Assembly (NCBI GenBank): GCA_029932545.1
Contig: JAOZPW010000165.1
Span: 1 to 8,813 of the forward strand
Length of the DNA: 8,813 bases
Origin: Thermoanaerobaculales bacterium
GTDB taxonomy: Bacteria > Acidobacteriota > Thermoanaerobaculia > Thermoanaerobaculales > Sulfomarinibacteraceae
Direction of reading: 5' to 3'
A program made the translations under genes and the position numbers. Shown here piece after piece: positions 1 through 6,133 of this stretch; positions within the stretch are counted from its first letter, which is position 1; the number at the start of each line of letters is the position of its first letter. Below the pieces are notes generated by a model. It was not told the origin of the DNA. It ran no database searches and saw only the letters and a list, made by a program, of their open reading frames with translations.

Positions 1-144
1 GGGCAGCAGGATCGGCGACGGAGAATTACCGCCCTTGAGGAAAATGATCTCGGCGGCCGACGGCGTTGGCCGGGACTCGGTTGCTGGCGCGCTCGCCGCG
101 GGAGTGCCACTCTTCCCATTTTTCGCAATGTCTCCCCCTTTCAA
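1..144 (-). CDS. Probable partial minus-strand protein, unrecognised, running off the left edge
   Basis: No family is recognised. Read on the minus strand in the frame whose codons end at position 1, the frame stays open from about 225 to the window edge. The part from 144 down gives a Lys/Gly-rich start, a Pro/Ala/Ser/Thr-rich linker, then a hydrophobic stretch (AEIIFLKGG) near the edge. Third codon positions over the last 40 codons are mostly G or C, like the firm genes here, which favours this frame over the Arg/Pro-rich one beside it. The start is uncertain: TTG at 144 has AGG eight bases upstream; GTG at 180 has GGGAG directly abutting it; an ATT at 129 follows the purine-rich AAAGGGGGAG and would begin MAKNGKSG. 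It would be transcribed divergently from the dsr operon. The C-terminal part lies outside the window, so function cannot be judged. Confidence 0.35.
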   Translation of the reverse strand, partial: MKGGDIAKNGKSGTPAASAPATESRPTPSAAEIIFLKGGNSPSPILLP

Positions 145-211
145 ATCGTGTGCCTGGGGAAAACGGGAAAAGAGCGGCACCTCCCGATTGGGCGTTTTGG
201 GCGCTCTTGTT

Positions 212-352
212 TCAATACGCCGCCGTTAGCTGTTCAGGTGCTGCCAACTGCTCCTGACCCAGAACCTGCCGAAAACAGTTGGTAACGATAACGGTCACGG
301 GCTCGGGTTCGGGTTCCCCTCCCAATTTCGTGCCATGTTTCGATTCATCCAC
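212..352 (-). CDS. Candidate small minus-strand ORF (about 46 aa), or the 5' part of a frameshifted gene
   Basis: On the minus strand a frame is open from 406 down to a TGA at 214-212. The only ordinary start codon I see in it is GTG at 352, with GGGG two bases upstream, which is a poor ribosome site. The product would hold an acidic EPEPEP stretch followed by VTVIVTNCFRQVLGQEQ and then a Gln/Leu/Ala-rich end. It lies directly upstream of, and in a different frame from, the probable minus-strand gene at the left edge, whose open frame begins at 225. The two could therefore be one gene broken by a frameshift. Codon bias is weak (a little over half G/C at third positions), so chance openness remains quite possible. 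No family is recognised. Confidence 0.2.
   Translation of the reverse strand: MDESKHGTKLGGEPEPEPVTVIVTNCFRQVLGQEQLAAPEQLTAAY
244..282. repeat. Inverted repeat with 7-bp perfect arms
   Basis: CCAACTG at 244-250 is the exact reverse complement of CAGTTGG at 276-282, with 25 bases between. One wobble pair (243/283) and one T-A pair (242/284) extend the possible stem to nine pairs. The loop is large and no T-run follows, so it is not a typical intrinsic terminator. A second pair of arms, TCAGG (234-238) and CCTGA (253-257), overlaps it and would compete. It could be an operator or an RNA structure in a leader, or chance. Confidence 0.3.
299..316. repeat. Three tandem hexamers GGGYTC
   Basis: GGGCTC is followed by two copies of GGGTTC without interruption. 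On the minus strand, in the frame of the candidate small ORF, the repeat encodes Glu-Pro three times. It is too short to be a structural repeat element and may just be low-complexity coding sequence. Confidence 0.4.
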
Positions 353-443
353 AGCCCCGATGACTGCCCGGCGAAGCGTGTCACCAATATGTAACGTTTC
401 TTTTTCTCAAAACGCGTCGAACCTTCCCTGATTCTCTCAACTC

Positions 444-456
444 ATTGATTATCAAT
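444..456. promoter_or_regulatory. 13-bp palindrome, possible operator for the dsr operon
   Basis: The sequence is ATTGAT-T-ATCAAT, with six-base arms exactly complementary around a single central base. It sits in the AT-rich patch 81 bp before the start of the first plus-strand gene. The half site TTGAT/ATCAA is the same as that of FNR/CRP-type boxes, but those have four central bases, not one, so it is not a canonical FNR site. A short Fur-like (7-1-7) element is another possibility, though the length is less than a full Fur box. The regulator is unknown, and a chance palindrome in AT-rich DNA cannot be excluded. Confidence 0.35.
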
Positions 457-536
457 ATTTTATGCCGGGTCTCTTGGCCTCCACTCTGGCATGGCTGTTG
501 CAGTGTCCTCGGTGGATAGGAGCGGGGGGAGGCCAC

Positions 537-1094
537 ATGCTCGCCAGGATTCTCCAAGGTAAAGAAGACGCGATCGCCAAAAGATGGGTTGAGCTGGCGT
601 CTGCCACCTACCCTCGGGAGACGACCGTGTTCCTCAAGGGGGAGCGTGATCCATTTGCCAACCCCGTTGGACAGATGCTCCGAGACGCCTCGCTGCCATT
701 GGTCCAGGCTCTTTCGGAAGACTGGGCTGATTCAGAGCCTCTCGAAGGCCTTGCGGAGTTGATTCGGCTTCGGAGCGTGCAGGACATGACGGCGGCCGAG
801 GCGGTTGGAATCGTTCCGTTGCTGAGGGGTGCGGTGACAGAGGTTGTCGGAGACCGCCTTGATGCTGCGGGCGCCGGCGCGGTCGAGGAACTTGGGAAGC
901 GGATCGAACGACTGATGCTGGTCTCTTTCGACGCCTTCGTCATTTCTCGGGAACGGTTGTATGAAATTCGGATGGCAGAACGGGAGCGTCATTCGGCCTC
1001 CCTTCTGCGGCGGGCGGAGAGGGTTCTGGCGGGACCGGAAACACCGGAAATCGGCTACGGGTGTCACGACGACAACCCCATGGCCGTACGGTGA
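537..1094 (+). CDS. RsbRD N-terminal-domain-like protein at the head of the dsr operon
   Basis: A soluble, mostly helical protein of 185 residues, without a signal peptide or membrane segment. It resembles the RsbT co-antagonist RsbRD N-terminal domain (a four-helix, globin-like sensory fold in stressosome proteins): an early Trp (W17), a YPRETTVFL segment at about 25-33, the NPVG motif (42-45), a long run of helices including RLRSVQDMTAAEAVG (about 77-91), and a helical end. The STAS domain of true RsbR/RsbD is absent, so it is a stand-alone sensor-like domain. The ATG at 537 is chosen because GGAGG (528-532) precedes it; the in-frame ATG at 462 lies behind an AT-rich stretch with no ribosome site. 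It ends 16 nt before dsrM, so cotranscription is likely. Its job is unknown; a sensory or assembly role for the complex is inference. The short tail after about residue 160 is not part of the domain. Confidence 0.8.
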   Translation: MLARILQGKEDAIAKRWVELASATYPRETTVFLKGERDPFANPVGQMLRDASLPLVQALSEDWADSEPLEGLAELIRLRSVQDMTAAEAVGIVPLLRGAVTEVVGDRLDAAGAGAVEELGKRIERLMLVSFDAFVISRERLYEIRMAERERHSASLLRRAERVLAGPETPEIGYGCHDDNPMAVR

Positions 1095-1101
1095 GGGGAG
1101 G
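1093..1101 (+). promoter_or_regulatory. Ribosome binding site of dsrM
   Basis: GAGGGGAGG overlaps the stop codon of the preceding gene and lies nine bases before the ATG at 1111. This fixes the dsrM start at 1111 rather than the upstream in-frame ATG at 961, which would place 50 extra residues inside the preceding gene. Confidence 0.75.
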
Positions 1102-1110
1102 TTGTTGGGT

Positions 1111-2112
1111 ATGAGATCGCTTCAGGCACTGGCTATTGTGGCGGCTCTTTGTGGAATCGTCATGGTGGCAGCTGTTGTGCCGGGGTTTCGACCCCTGCTG
1201 GGAATTGCAGTGCCGTATTTGGCGCTGATCGTATTTCTTCTGGGGATGACGGCCCGGGTTGTCGGGTGGGCACGCTCCCCGGTGCCCTTCAAGATCCCGA
1301 CGGTATGTGGACAGCAACGGTCGCTGGACTTCCTCCCGCACCATAAGCTCGAGAGCCCCTTTACCTCGTGGCAGGTGTTCGGGCGAATGGCGCTGGAGGT
1401 GTTGACTTTCAGGTCCCTCTTCCGGAATACCCAGTCCTCCTTGACCGCAGGGAAAAACCTGGCCTACGAGCCGTCGAAGTGGCTGTGGGCCGGAGCACTG
1501 GCATTTCACTGGAGCTTTCTGGTGATCCTGCTGCGTCATCTTCGCCTCTTTTTGGAACCGGTTCCCCGGGGGATTTTGTTCCTTGAAAGCGTCGACGGTT
1601 TTTTCCAGGTAACGGTTCCTACGCTTTTCCTGACCGACGCGATTCTGGTGGCGGCTCTCCTCTTTCTGTTGGGCCGGCGTTTGCTGGATGCGCGGCTGAG
1701 GTATTTCTCCCTCCCGGCTGACTACTTTGCCTTGTTCTTGCTGTTGGTTATCGCCGGAAGCGGGATCTGGATGCGGTACTTCTCAAAGATCGATGTGGTC
1801 GGCATCAAGGAATTCGCCATGGGACTTGCCACCTTCCACCCGGTTGTGCCCGCATCTGCCGGAGTGATCTTCTATCTCCACATTGTCATGGTCGGCGTCC
1901 TGTTCGCCTATTTCCCATTTTCAAAGCTGGTCCACCTGGGTGGGGTCTTCCTCAGTCCGACCCGGAACCTGCCCAACAACAACCGCGCCCGGCGGCACGT
2001 CAATCCATGGAACGACCGGCGGCCGGTTGAGGTTCACACCTACGAAGAGTACGAGGAAGAGTTCCACGACAAGCTGAAGGCGTGCGGCCTGCTGCAGGAA
2101 GATGGGGAATGA
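1111..2112 (+). CDS. dsrM: DsrM, di-heme cytochrome b membrane subunit of the Dsr complex
   Basis: Integral membrane cytochrome b of 333 residues, related to the NarI/HdrE gamma subunits. It carries electrons between the menaquinone pool and the cytoplasmic DsrK. About six hydrophobic segments are visible: roughly 5-23, 29-50, 123-147, 166-188, 203-220 and 247-270. The likely heme b ligands are H133 and H143 on one helix and H257 and H275 on the last. The spacings of 10 and 18 residues are the same as those of the four heme ligands of NarI (H56/H66 and H187/H205). A soluble C-terminal tail of about 60 residues, rich in Glu/Tyr near the end, follows the last helix. Length fits DsrM of sulfate reducers. 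The gene ends four bases before the preferred dsrK start (ten-base overlap if the alternative start is used), so the two are surely cotranscribed. Identification rests on the fold and on the following K-J-O-P genes. Confidence 0.93.
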   Translation: MRSLQALAIVAALCGIVMVAAVVPGFRPLLGIAVPYLALIVFLLGMTARVVGWARSPVPFKIPTVCGQQRSLDFLPHHKLESPFTSWQVFGRMALEVLTFRSLFRNTQSSLTAGKNLAYEPSKWLWAGALAFHWSFLVILLRHLRLFLEPVPRGILFLESVDGFFQVTVPTLFLTDAILVAALLFLLGRRLLDARLRYFSLPADYFALFLLLVIAGSGIWMRYFSKIDVVGIKEFAMGLATFHPVVPASAGVIFYLHIVMVGVLFAYFPFSKLVHLGGVFLSPTRNLPNNNRARRHVNPWNDRRPVEVHTYEEYEEEFHDKLKACGLLQEDGE

Positions 2113-2116
2113 GGCG

Positions 2117-3721
2117 ATGAAGAAGACACCGGAAGAACTGCTGCAGATTCAGTATCCCCCGCCCAAGACTGACTGGATGGATCCGACGATCGATTTCGAG
2201 GCACGGCGTGGAACCTGGTCCTATCCGGGCGCCGCGAAAAACCTCGAATATCTGGGGTTCCCCAATCCCAGGGAGTGGTCCCCGGCCGACGAGGATTGGA
2301 AGCTGCCGGACAATTGGAAGGAAATCATCCACGAGGGGTTCCTGGATCTTCTGGGGCGGTTCAGGTCGATCAAGATCTTTATGGACTGCTGCGTACGCTG
2401 TGGCGCCTGTGCCGACAAGTGTCATTTCTTCATCGGTTCGGGGGATCCAAAAAATATGCCGGTCCTCAGAGCCGAGTTGTTGCGCTCATTTTACCGCAAG
2501 GATTTCACCACGGTGGGGAAGATCCTTGGCAAGATCGCAGGCGGACGCGAGTTGACAATCGACGTCATCAAGGAGTGGTACTACTACTTCTACCAATGCA
2601 CCGAGTGCCGGCGCTGTTCGGTGTTCTGTCCCTATGGCATTGACACGGCCGAGATCACGGCGATGGCCCGGGAGTTGCTTAACCTTCTGGGGATCAATAT
2701 CAACTGGGCCGCCGAACCAGCGGCCAACTGCCAAAGGACCGGAAACCACATGGGGATTCCGCCCCACACCTTCAAGGACAATGTCGAATTCTTGTGCGAG
2801 GAACTCGAGGAGATCACGGGGGTCCACATCGATCCACCGATCAACAAGAAGGGCGCCGATGTCTTGTTCATTGTTCCCTCGGCAGACTACTTCGCCGATC
2901 CCGGGATCTACACCTTCATGGGCTATCTCTTGCTCCTCGAGCACATCGGGCTCAATTACACCCTTTCGACCTACGCCTCGGAGGGCGGAAACTTCGGACT
3001 GTTCCTCTCCCATGACACAATGAAACGCCTCAACTACAAGATGTACGCCGAGGCAAAACGTCTGGGGGTCAAGTGGATCCTCGGGGGCGAGTGCGGCCAC
3101 ATGTGGCGGGTGGTGCACCAGTACATGGATACCATGAACGGCCCGGCGGATTTTCTGGAAATTCCCCGTTCGCCCATTACCGGAACGGTCTTCGAGAATG
3201 CGGTCTCGACGAAGATGGTGCACATCTGCGAGTTCACCGCGGATCTGATTCACCATGGAAAGCTGAAGCTCGATCCCACACGGAACGACGGCTGGAAGGT
3301 CACCTTCCACGATTCGTGCAACCCGGCGCGGGGGCTTGGGCTTTTGGAGGAACCGCGCTACATCCTGAAAAACGTGATCAACAAGTTCTTCGAAATGCCC
3401 GAGAACACCATCCGTGAGCAGACCTTCTGCTGTGGTGGTGGGGCCGGGCTTGGCAACGACGAGAACATGGAAATGAGGATGCGGGGCGGGCTGCCCCGGG
3501 CCAATGCGGTCAAGTACGTACACGAGAAGCATGACGTCAACATTCTTTCTTGTATCTGTGCCATCGATCGAGCTGTACTCCCCGCCCTGGTGGAGTATTG
3601 GGTACCCGGGGTCGAAGTGTCGGGTATCCACGAAATGGTGGGGAACGCCCTTGTGATGGACGGCGAGAAAGAACGCACAACCAACCTCCGGGACGAACCA
3701 CTCTCCGGAAAGGAGGAATGA
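2117..3721 (+). CDS. dsrK: DsrK, HdrD-like iron-sulfur catalytic subunit
   Basis: Cytoplasmic iron-sulfur protein of 534 residues, homologous to heterodisulfide reductase HdrD. It takes electrons from DsrM and is thought to reduce the DsrC trisulfide. Two [4Fe-4S] ferredoxin motifs are complete: C92-x2-C95-x2-C98-x3-C102 and C161-x2-C164-x2-C167-x3-C171-Pro. The C-terminal half holds one CCG-type site for a noncubane cluster: C401 in DSCNPARG, C438-C439 in FCCGGGAGL, then C479 and C481 (a C-x-C pair). A further Cys, C326 in GGECGHMW, is the expected counterpart in the degenerate first CCG region. The start at 2117 is preferred: it gives MKKTPEELL, close to where the family begins, with GGGGAA about nine bases upstream. 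An alternative ATG at 2102 adds five residues and has AGGA only two bases away. The stop overlaps the start of dsrJ. Confidence 0.95.
   Translation: MKKTPEELLQIQYPPPKTDWMDPTIDFEARRGTWSYPGAAKNLEYLGFPNPREWSPADEDWKLPDNWKEIIHEGFLDLLGRFRSIKIFMDCCVRCGACADKCHFFIGSGDPKNMPVLRAELLRSFYRKDFTTVGKILGKIAGGRELTIDVIKEWYYYFYQCTECRRCSVFCPYGIDTAEITAMARELLNLLGININWAAEPAANCQRTGNHMGIPPHTFKDNVEFLCEELEEITGVHIDPPINKKGADVLFIVPSADYFADPGIYTFMGYLLLLEHIGLNYTLSTYASEGGNFGLFLSHDTMKRLNYKMYAEAKRLGVKWILGGECGHMWRVVHQYMDTMNGPADFLEIPRSPITGTVFENAVSTKMVHICEFTADLIHHGKLKLDPTRNDGWKVTFHDSCNPARGLGLLEEPRYILKNVINKFFEMPENTIREQTFCCGGGAGLGNDENMEMRMRGGLPRANAVKYVHEKHDVNILSCICAIDRAVLPALVEYWVPGVEVSGIHEMVGNALVMDGEKERTTNLRDEPLSGKEE
3711..3716 (+). 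promoter_or_regulatory. Ribosome binding site of dsrJ inside the end of dsrK
   Basis: A perfect AGGAGG lies in the last codons of dsrK, four bases before the ATG at 3721. A second in-frame ATG at 3718 is only one base away from it, so 3721 is the better start. The layout suggests translational coupling of dsrJ to dsrK. Confidence 0.7.
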
Positions 3722-4110
3722 TGCTGTACGACGCTGGGAAAATCCTCGCCGGACTCGCAATCTTCCTCGTGCTGGTGACGGCGCCGATCTGGTGGAATGT
3801 AGCGACGGGCGCCGATGCTCAGGCGCCGGAGTTGGTGATGCCCCAAGATCAGGGCGGTTGTGTTCTGCCCTCCGGGGAGATGAGGGCCTCACACATGGAA
3901 CTCCTCAATGATTGGCGCGATCTGGTAGTGCGCGACGGCGATCGGATCATGATCACCTGGGATGGACGGGAGAAACGCCGGAGCTTGACGGCATCGTGCC
4001 TTGGCTGCCATTCGGACAGAGAGAAGTTTTGCGACCGTTGTCATGACTACGTTGGGGTGACGCCCTATTGCTGGGACTGCCACATCACGCCCATTGGGGG
4101 TGCCTCATGA
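3721..4110 (+). CDS. dsrJ: DsrJ, periplasmic triheme cytochrome c
   Basis: A 129-residue membrane-anchored c-type cytochrome of the Dsr complex. An N-terminal hydrophobic segment (about 8-27) with few charges before it acts as a signal anchor; no clear cleavage site is seen. Three CxxCH heme sites follow: C93-LG-C96-H97, C104-DR-C107-H108 and C117-WD-C120-H121. All lie in the last 40 residues, as in known DsrJ. C47 (in GGCVLP) sits at the place of the conserved Cys46 of Allochromatium DsrJ, which is an axial ligand of an unusual His/Cys-coordinated heme; H58 and M54/M59 nearby are other possible ligands. The stop overlaps the dsrO start in ATGA. Its redox partner and physiological substrate are not settled for the family; sulfur chemistry at the His/Cys heme has been proposed. 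Family assignment is firm from heme pattern plus context. Confidence 0.93.
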   Translation: MLYDAGKILAGLAIFLVLVTAPIWWNVATGADAQAPELVMPQDQGGCVLPSGEMRASHMELLNDWRDLVVRDGDRIMITWDGREKRRSLTASCLGCHSDREKFCDRCHDYVGVTPYCWDCHITPIGGAS

Positions 4111-4871
4111 GCATAGACCGAAGGTTTTTCTTCAAGCTTGCGGGATTGACGGCCTTGGCGGCCGAGGTTCCGGGAGCGGGAGCAACGCCGGAGAACTCCG
4201 GGAAGAAGGGGGCAGGGGAGGCGCCCAAGACGACACGCTGGGGCATAGCGATCGATTTGCCCTTGTGTCACGAGCACCCGGACTGCAGGGTGTGCATGGA
4301 GGCGTGTAACAAGGGCCACAATGTGCCGTCGATTCCCGATTCCCGCCACGAGGTCAAGTGGATCTGGAAGGAGAAGTTCTCCCATGCCTTCCCGGGACAG
4401 ACCGGGCGGTACCTCTCCTCAGAACTGGCAGAAAAACCGGTCATGATGCTCTGCAACCATTGTGATGCCCCGGCCTGCGTTGGTGTGTGTCCGACCCAGG
4501 CCACGTGGAAACGTGAGGATGGCGTCGTCATGATGGACTGGCACCGGTGCATTGGGTGCCGGTACTGTATCGCTGCATGTCCCTATGGATCCCGGAGCTT
4601 CAACTGGGTTGATCCAAGAGGGTACCTGAAAGAACAGAACGCCGATTTTCCGACTCGTTCCACCGGTGTTGTGGAGAAATGCAATCTGTGCGAGGAACGC
4701 CTGGCGGAGAATAAGCCCCCACTTTGTGTGGAGACGTGCCCCTACGGAGCCATCCACTACGGTGACCTCTCGAAACCAGACAGCCCATTACGAAAACTCC
4801 TGGACGAGCGATTCGCCATTCGGCGCAAGCCGGGACTGGGGACCGAACCGCAGGTCTATTACCTAGTGTGA
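4107..4871 (+). CDS. dsrO: DsrO, Tat-exported ferredoxin subunit with four [4Fe-4S] clusters
   Basis: A 254-residue periplasmic iron-sulfur protein that pairs with the membrane subunit DsrP, as PsrB/NrfC-like proteins do. The leader has a twin-arginine motif, DRRFFFK at 4-10, followed by a hydrophobic LAGLTALAA stretch, so Tat export is expected. All 16 cysteines fall in four cluster motifs: C54-x5-C60-x2-C63-x3-C67; C116-x2-C119-x4-C124-x3-C128-Pro; C148-x2-C151-x2-C154-x3-C158-Pro; and C192-x2-C195-x11-C207-x3-C211-Pro. Such proteins exchange ligands between first/fourth and second/third motifs. The start at 4107 overlaps the dsrJ stop (ATGA). An in-frame ATG at 4068 is rejected because it would place the Tat motif 13 residues further in. 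The next gene begins eight bases after the stop. Confidence 0.95.
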   Translation: MSIDRRFFFKLAGLTALAAEVPGAGATPENSGKKGAGEAPKTTRWGIAIDLPLCHEHPDCRVCMEACNKGHNVPSIPDSRHEVKWIWKEKFSHAFPGQTGRYLSSELAEKPVMMLCNHCDAPACVGVCPTQATWKREDGVVMMDWHRCIGCRYCIAACPYGSRSFNWVDPRGYLKEQNADFPTRSTGVVEKCNLCEERLAENKPPLCVETCPYGAIHYGDLSKPDSPLRKLLDERFAIRRKPGLGTEPQVYYLV

Positions 4872-4878
4872 GGTGATT

Positions 4879-6036
4879 ATGCTGGAGAAAGCGCTTTCGA
4901 ATAATCGCAGATACTGGAGTTGGGTTGCCGTCCTGGTAATGATAATTGGCGTCGGCGCCTTTTTTTACCTCCGCCAACTCCAGGTCGGCTTGGGTATCAC
5001 GGGCATGTCCCGGGATGTCTCCTGGGGGTTCTACATCGCCCAGTTCACCTTCTTGGTGGGGGTGGCGGCTTCGGCGGTAATGGTCGTGCTTCCCTACTAC
5101 CTTCACGACGTCAAGGTCTTCGGCAAGCTGACTATTCTGGGTGAATTGTTGGCCATCGCCTCGGTCACCATGTGCCTGCTCTTTGTCGTCGCCGACCTGG
5201 GGCAGCCGCAGCGAATGCTCAACATGATATTCCACCCATCGCCCAAATCGATCTTGTTTTGGGACATGGTCGTTCTCAACGGCTATCTGGTTATCAACGC
5301 ACTCCTGTCGTGGGCCGCCATTCGGGCAGAGCGCAGGGGTGAGACGCCCCCATCATGGGTTCGGCCTGTGGTCTACCTTTCGATTCTCTGGGCCGTCAGC
5401 ATCCACACCGTAACGGCATTTATCTACTCAGGATTGGCGGCCAGACCCTTCTGGATGACGGCGGTCCTGGCGCCGCGATTCCTGGCGTCGGCCTTCGCTG
5501 CGGGGCCGGCGTTGCTAATTCTCATTTGTCTGATCCTCCGCCGTGTCAGTCGGTTTGACGCCGGAGACGAGGCTCTCTCCAAAGTGTCAATCATCGTCAC
5601 CTACGCCATGGGCATCAATGTTTTCTTCATTCTCATGGAGCTGTTCACGGTGTTCTACTCGAATATCCCGGAACATATGGAGCACTTCAAGTACCTCTTT
5701 GTCGGATTGGAAGGGCACCACCGGTTGGTGCCGTGGATGTGGGTCTCGGTCGTCCTCGCCGTGCTCGCGTTGTTCCTTCTTGTCAATCCGAAGACGCGGT
5801 GCAACCACCGGACCTTGACGGTTGCCTGCCTCGCCGTTTTCTTTTCCATCTGGATCGACAAGGGGCTGGGCATGGTGGTCGCGGGCTTCGTGCCCAACCC
5901 TATGGGTGAGATCACGGAATACTGGCCCACCTTGCCCGAGATGATGATCTCCCTTGGGATCTATGGAATCGGCGCCCTGATAGTGACCGTTCTTTACCGC
6001 ATTGCCTTGTCCGTGCGGGGTGAGCTTGGGGCCTAG
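4879..6036 (+). CDS. dsrP: DsrP, NrfD/PsrC-type membrane subunit
   Basis: Integral membrane protein of 385 residues, of the NrfD/PsrC family, without hemes. It is the likely quinol-interacting partner of DsrO and so links the periplasmic modules to the menaquinone pool. Ten hydrophobic segments can be placed at roughly 14-32, 50-72, 84-106, 126-148, 162-186, 202-222, 235-259, 285-303, 311-331 and 354-377, the number usual for DsrP. DLGQP (106-110) and the SIHTVTAFIYSGLAARP region (174-190) are typical of the family. The ATG at 4879 is chosen because GAGG (4870-4873) lies five bases upstream; a GTG at 4873 would add two residues and overlaps that site. It is the last of the five core dsr genes. 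A 97-bp spacer follows. Confidence 0.94.
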   Translation: MLEKALSNNRRYWSWVAVLVMIIGVGAFFYLRQLQVGLGITGMSRDVSWGFYIAQFTFLVGVAASAVMVVLPYYLHDVKVFGKLTILGELLAIASVTMCLLFVVADLGQPQRMLNMIFHPSPKSILFWDMVVLNGYLVINALLSWAAIRAERRGETPPSWVRPVVYLSILWAVSIHTVTAFIYSGLAARPFWMTAVLAPRFLASAFAAGPALLILICLILRRVSRFDAGDEALSKVSIIVTYAMGINVFFILMELFTVFYSNIPEHMEHFKYLFVGLEGHHRLVPWMWVSVVLAVLALFLLVNPKTRCNHRTLTVACLAVFFSIWIDKGLGMVVAGFVPNPMGEITEYWPTLPEMMISLGIYGIGALIVTVLYRIALSVRGELGA

Positions 6037-6133
6037 AAGTGTCGGCGCAGACTTACTCTCTGGGAACCTCGAAAAGACGAGGCTTTGCATCTTTCGTTCT
6101 TCCGGCTTCGGAGTCTGTGGAGATGATCGAGCC
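6037..6133 (+). other. Spacer after dsrP with two small hairpins
   Basis: This is the only gap of more than 16 bases in the plus-strand gene row. It holds a perfect hairpin, CCTCG (6067-6071) and CGAGG (6078-6082) around AAAAGA, and a second with arms at 6100-6104 and 6109-6113 around GCTT (five pairs, one of them wobble). Neither is followed by a T-run, so a classical terminator is not supported. They could stabilise the upstream mRNA end or mark a processing site; an internal promoter for the next two genes is possible but no clear boxes are seen. Confidence 0.4.

Larger units (their letters stand above)
145..536. other. Upstream region of the dsr operon without a firm gene
   Basis: This stretch separates the left-edge minus-strand coding from the RsbRD-N gene. 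It contains the weak small minus-strand ORF, an inverted repeat (244-282), a short hexamer repeat (299-316) and an AT-rich island around 385-465 that contrasts with the GC-rich surroundings. The island is the most likely place for the operon promoter(s). I could not fix a convincing -35/-10 pair with 16-18 bp spacing; several AT-rich hexamers such as TATTTT (456-461) could serve. No tRNA, rRNA or clear T-tailed terminator is seen. Confidence 0.6.

Noticed and set aside
1..117. Minus-strand frame starting at ATG 117, after the strong purine run at about 130-142
   Set aside because: The product would be a run of Arg/Pro/Ser, typical of an out-of-frame reading; the neighbouring frame has more natural composition and G/C-rich third positions.
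35..257. Two short plus-strand open frames at the left edge (35-229 and 66-257)
   Set aside because: They have no good ribosome site and no recognisable motif, and they face a minus-strand frame with better codon bias.
462..536. Extension of the RsbRD-N protein to the ATG at 462
   Set aside because: The upstream sequence is AT-rich without a Shine-Dalgarno site, and the added 25 residues are outside the domain; GGAGG precedes the ATG at 537.
961..1110. Extension of dsrM to the ATG at 961
   Set aside because: It would overlap the preceding gene by 134 bases and add a charged Arg-rich segment before the first membrane helix; 1111 has an excellent ribosome site.
2486..3892. Long open minus-strand frame of 468 codons opposite dsrK and dsrJ
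   Set aside because: It is antisense to firmly identified genes with complete cluster and heme motifs, and its composition is His/Pro/Arg-rich as expected for a shadow frame in GC-rich DNA.
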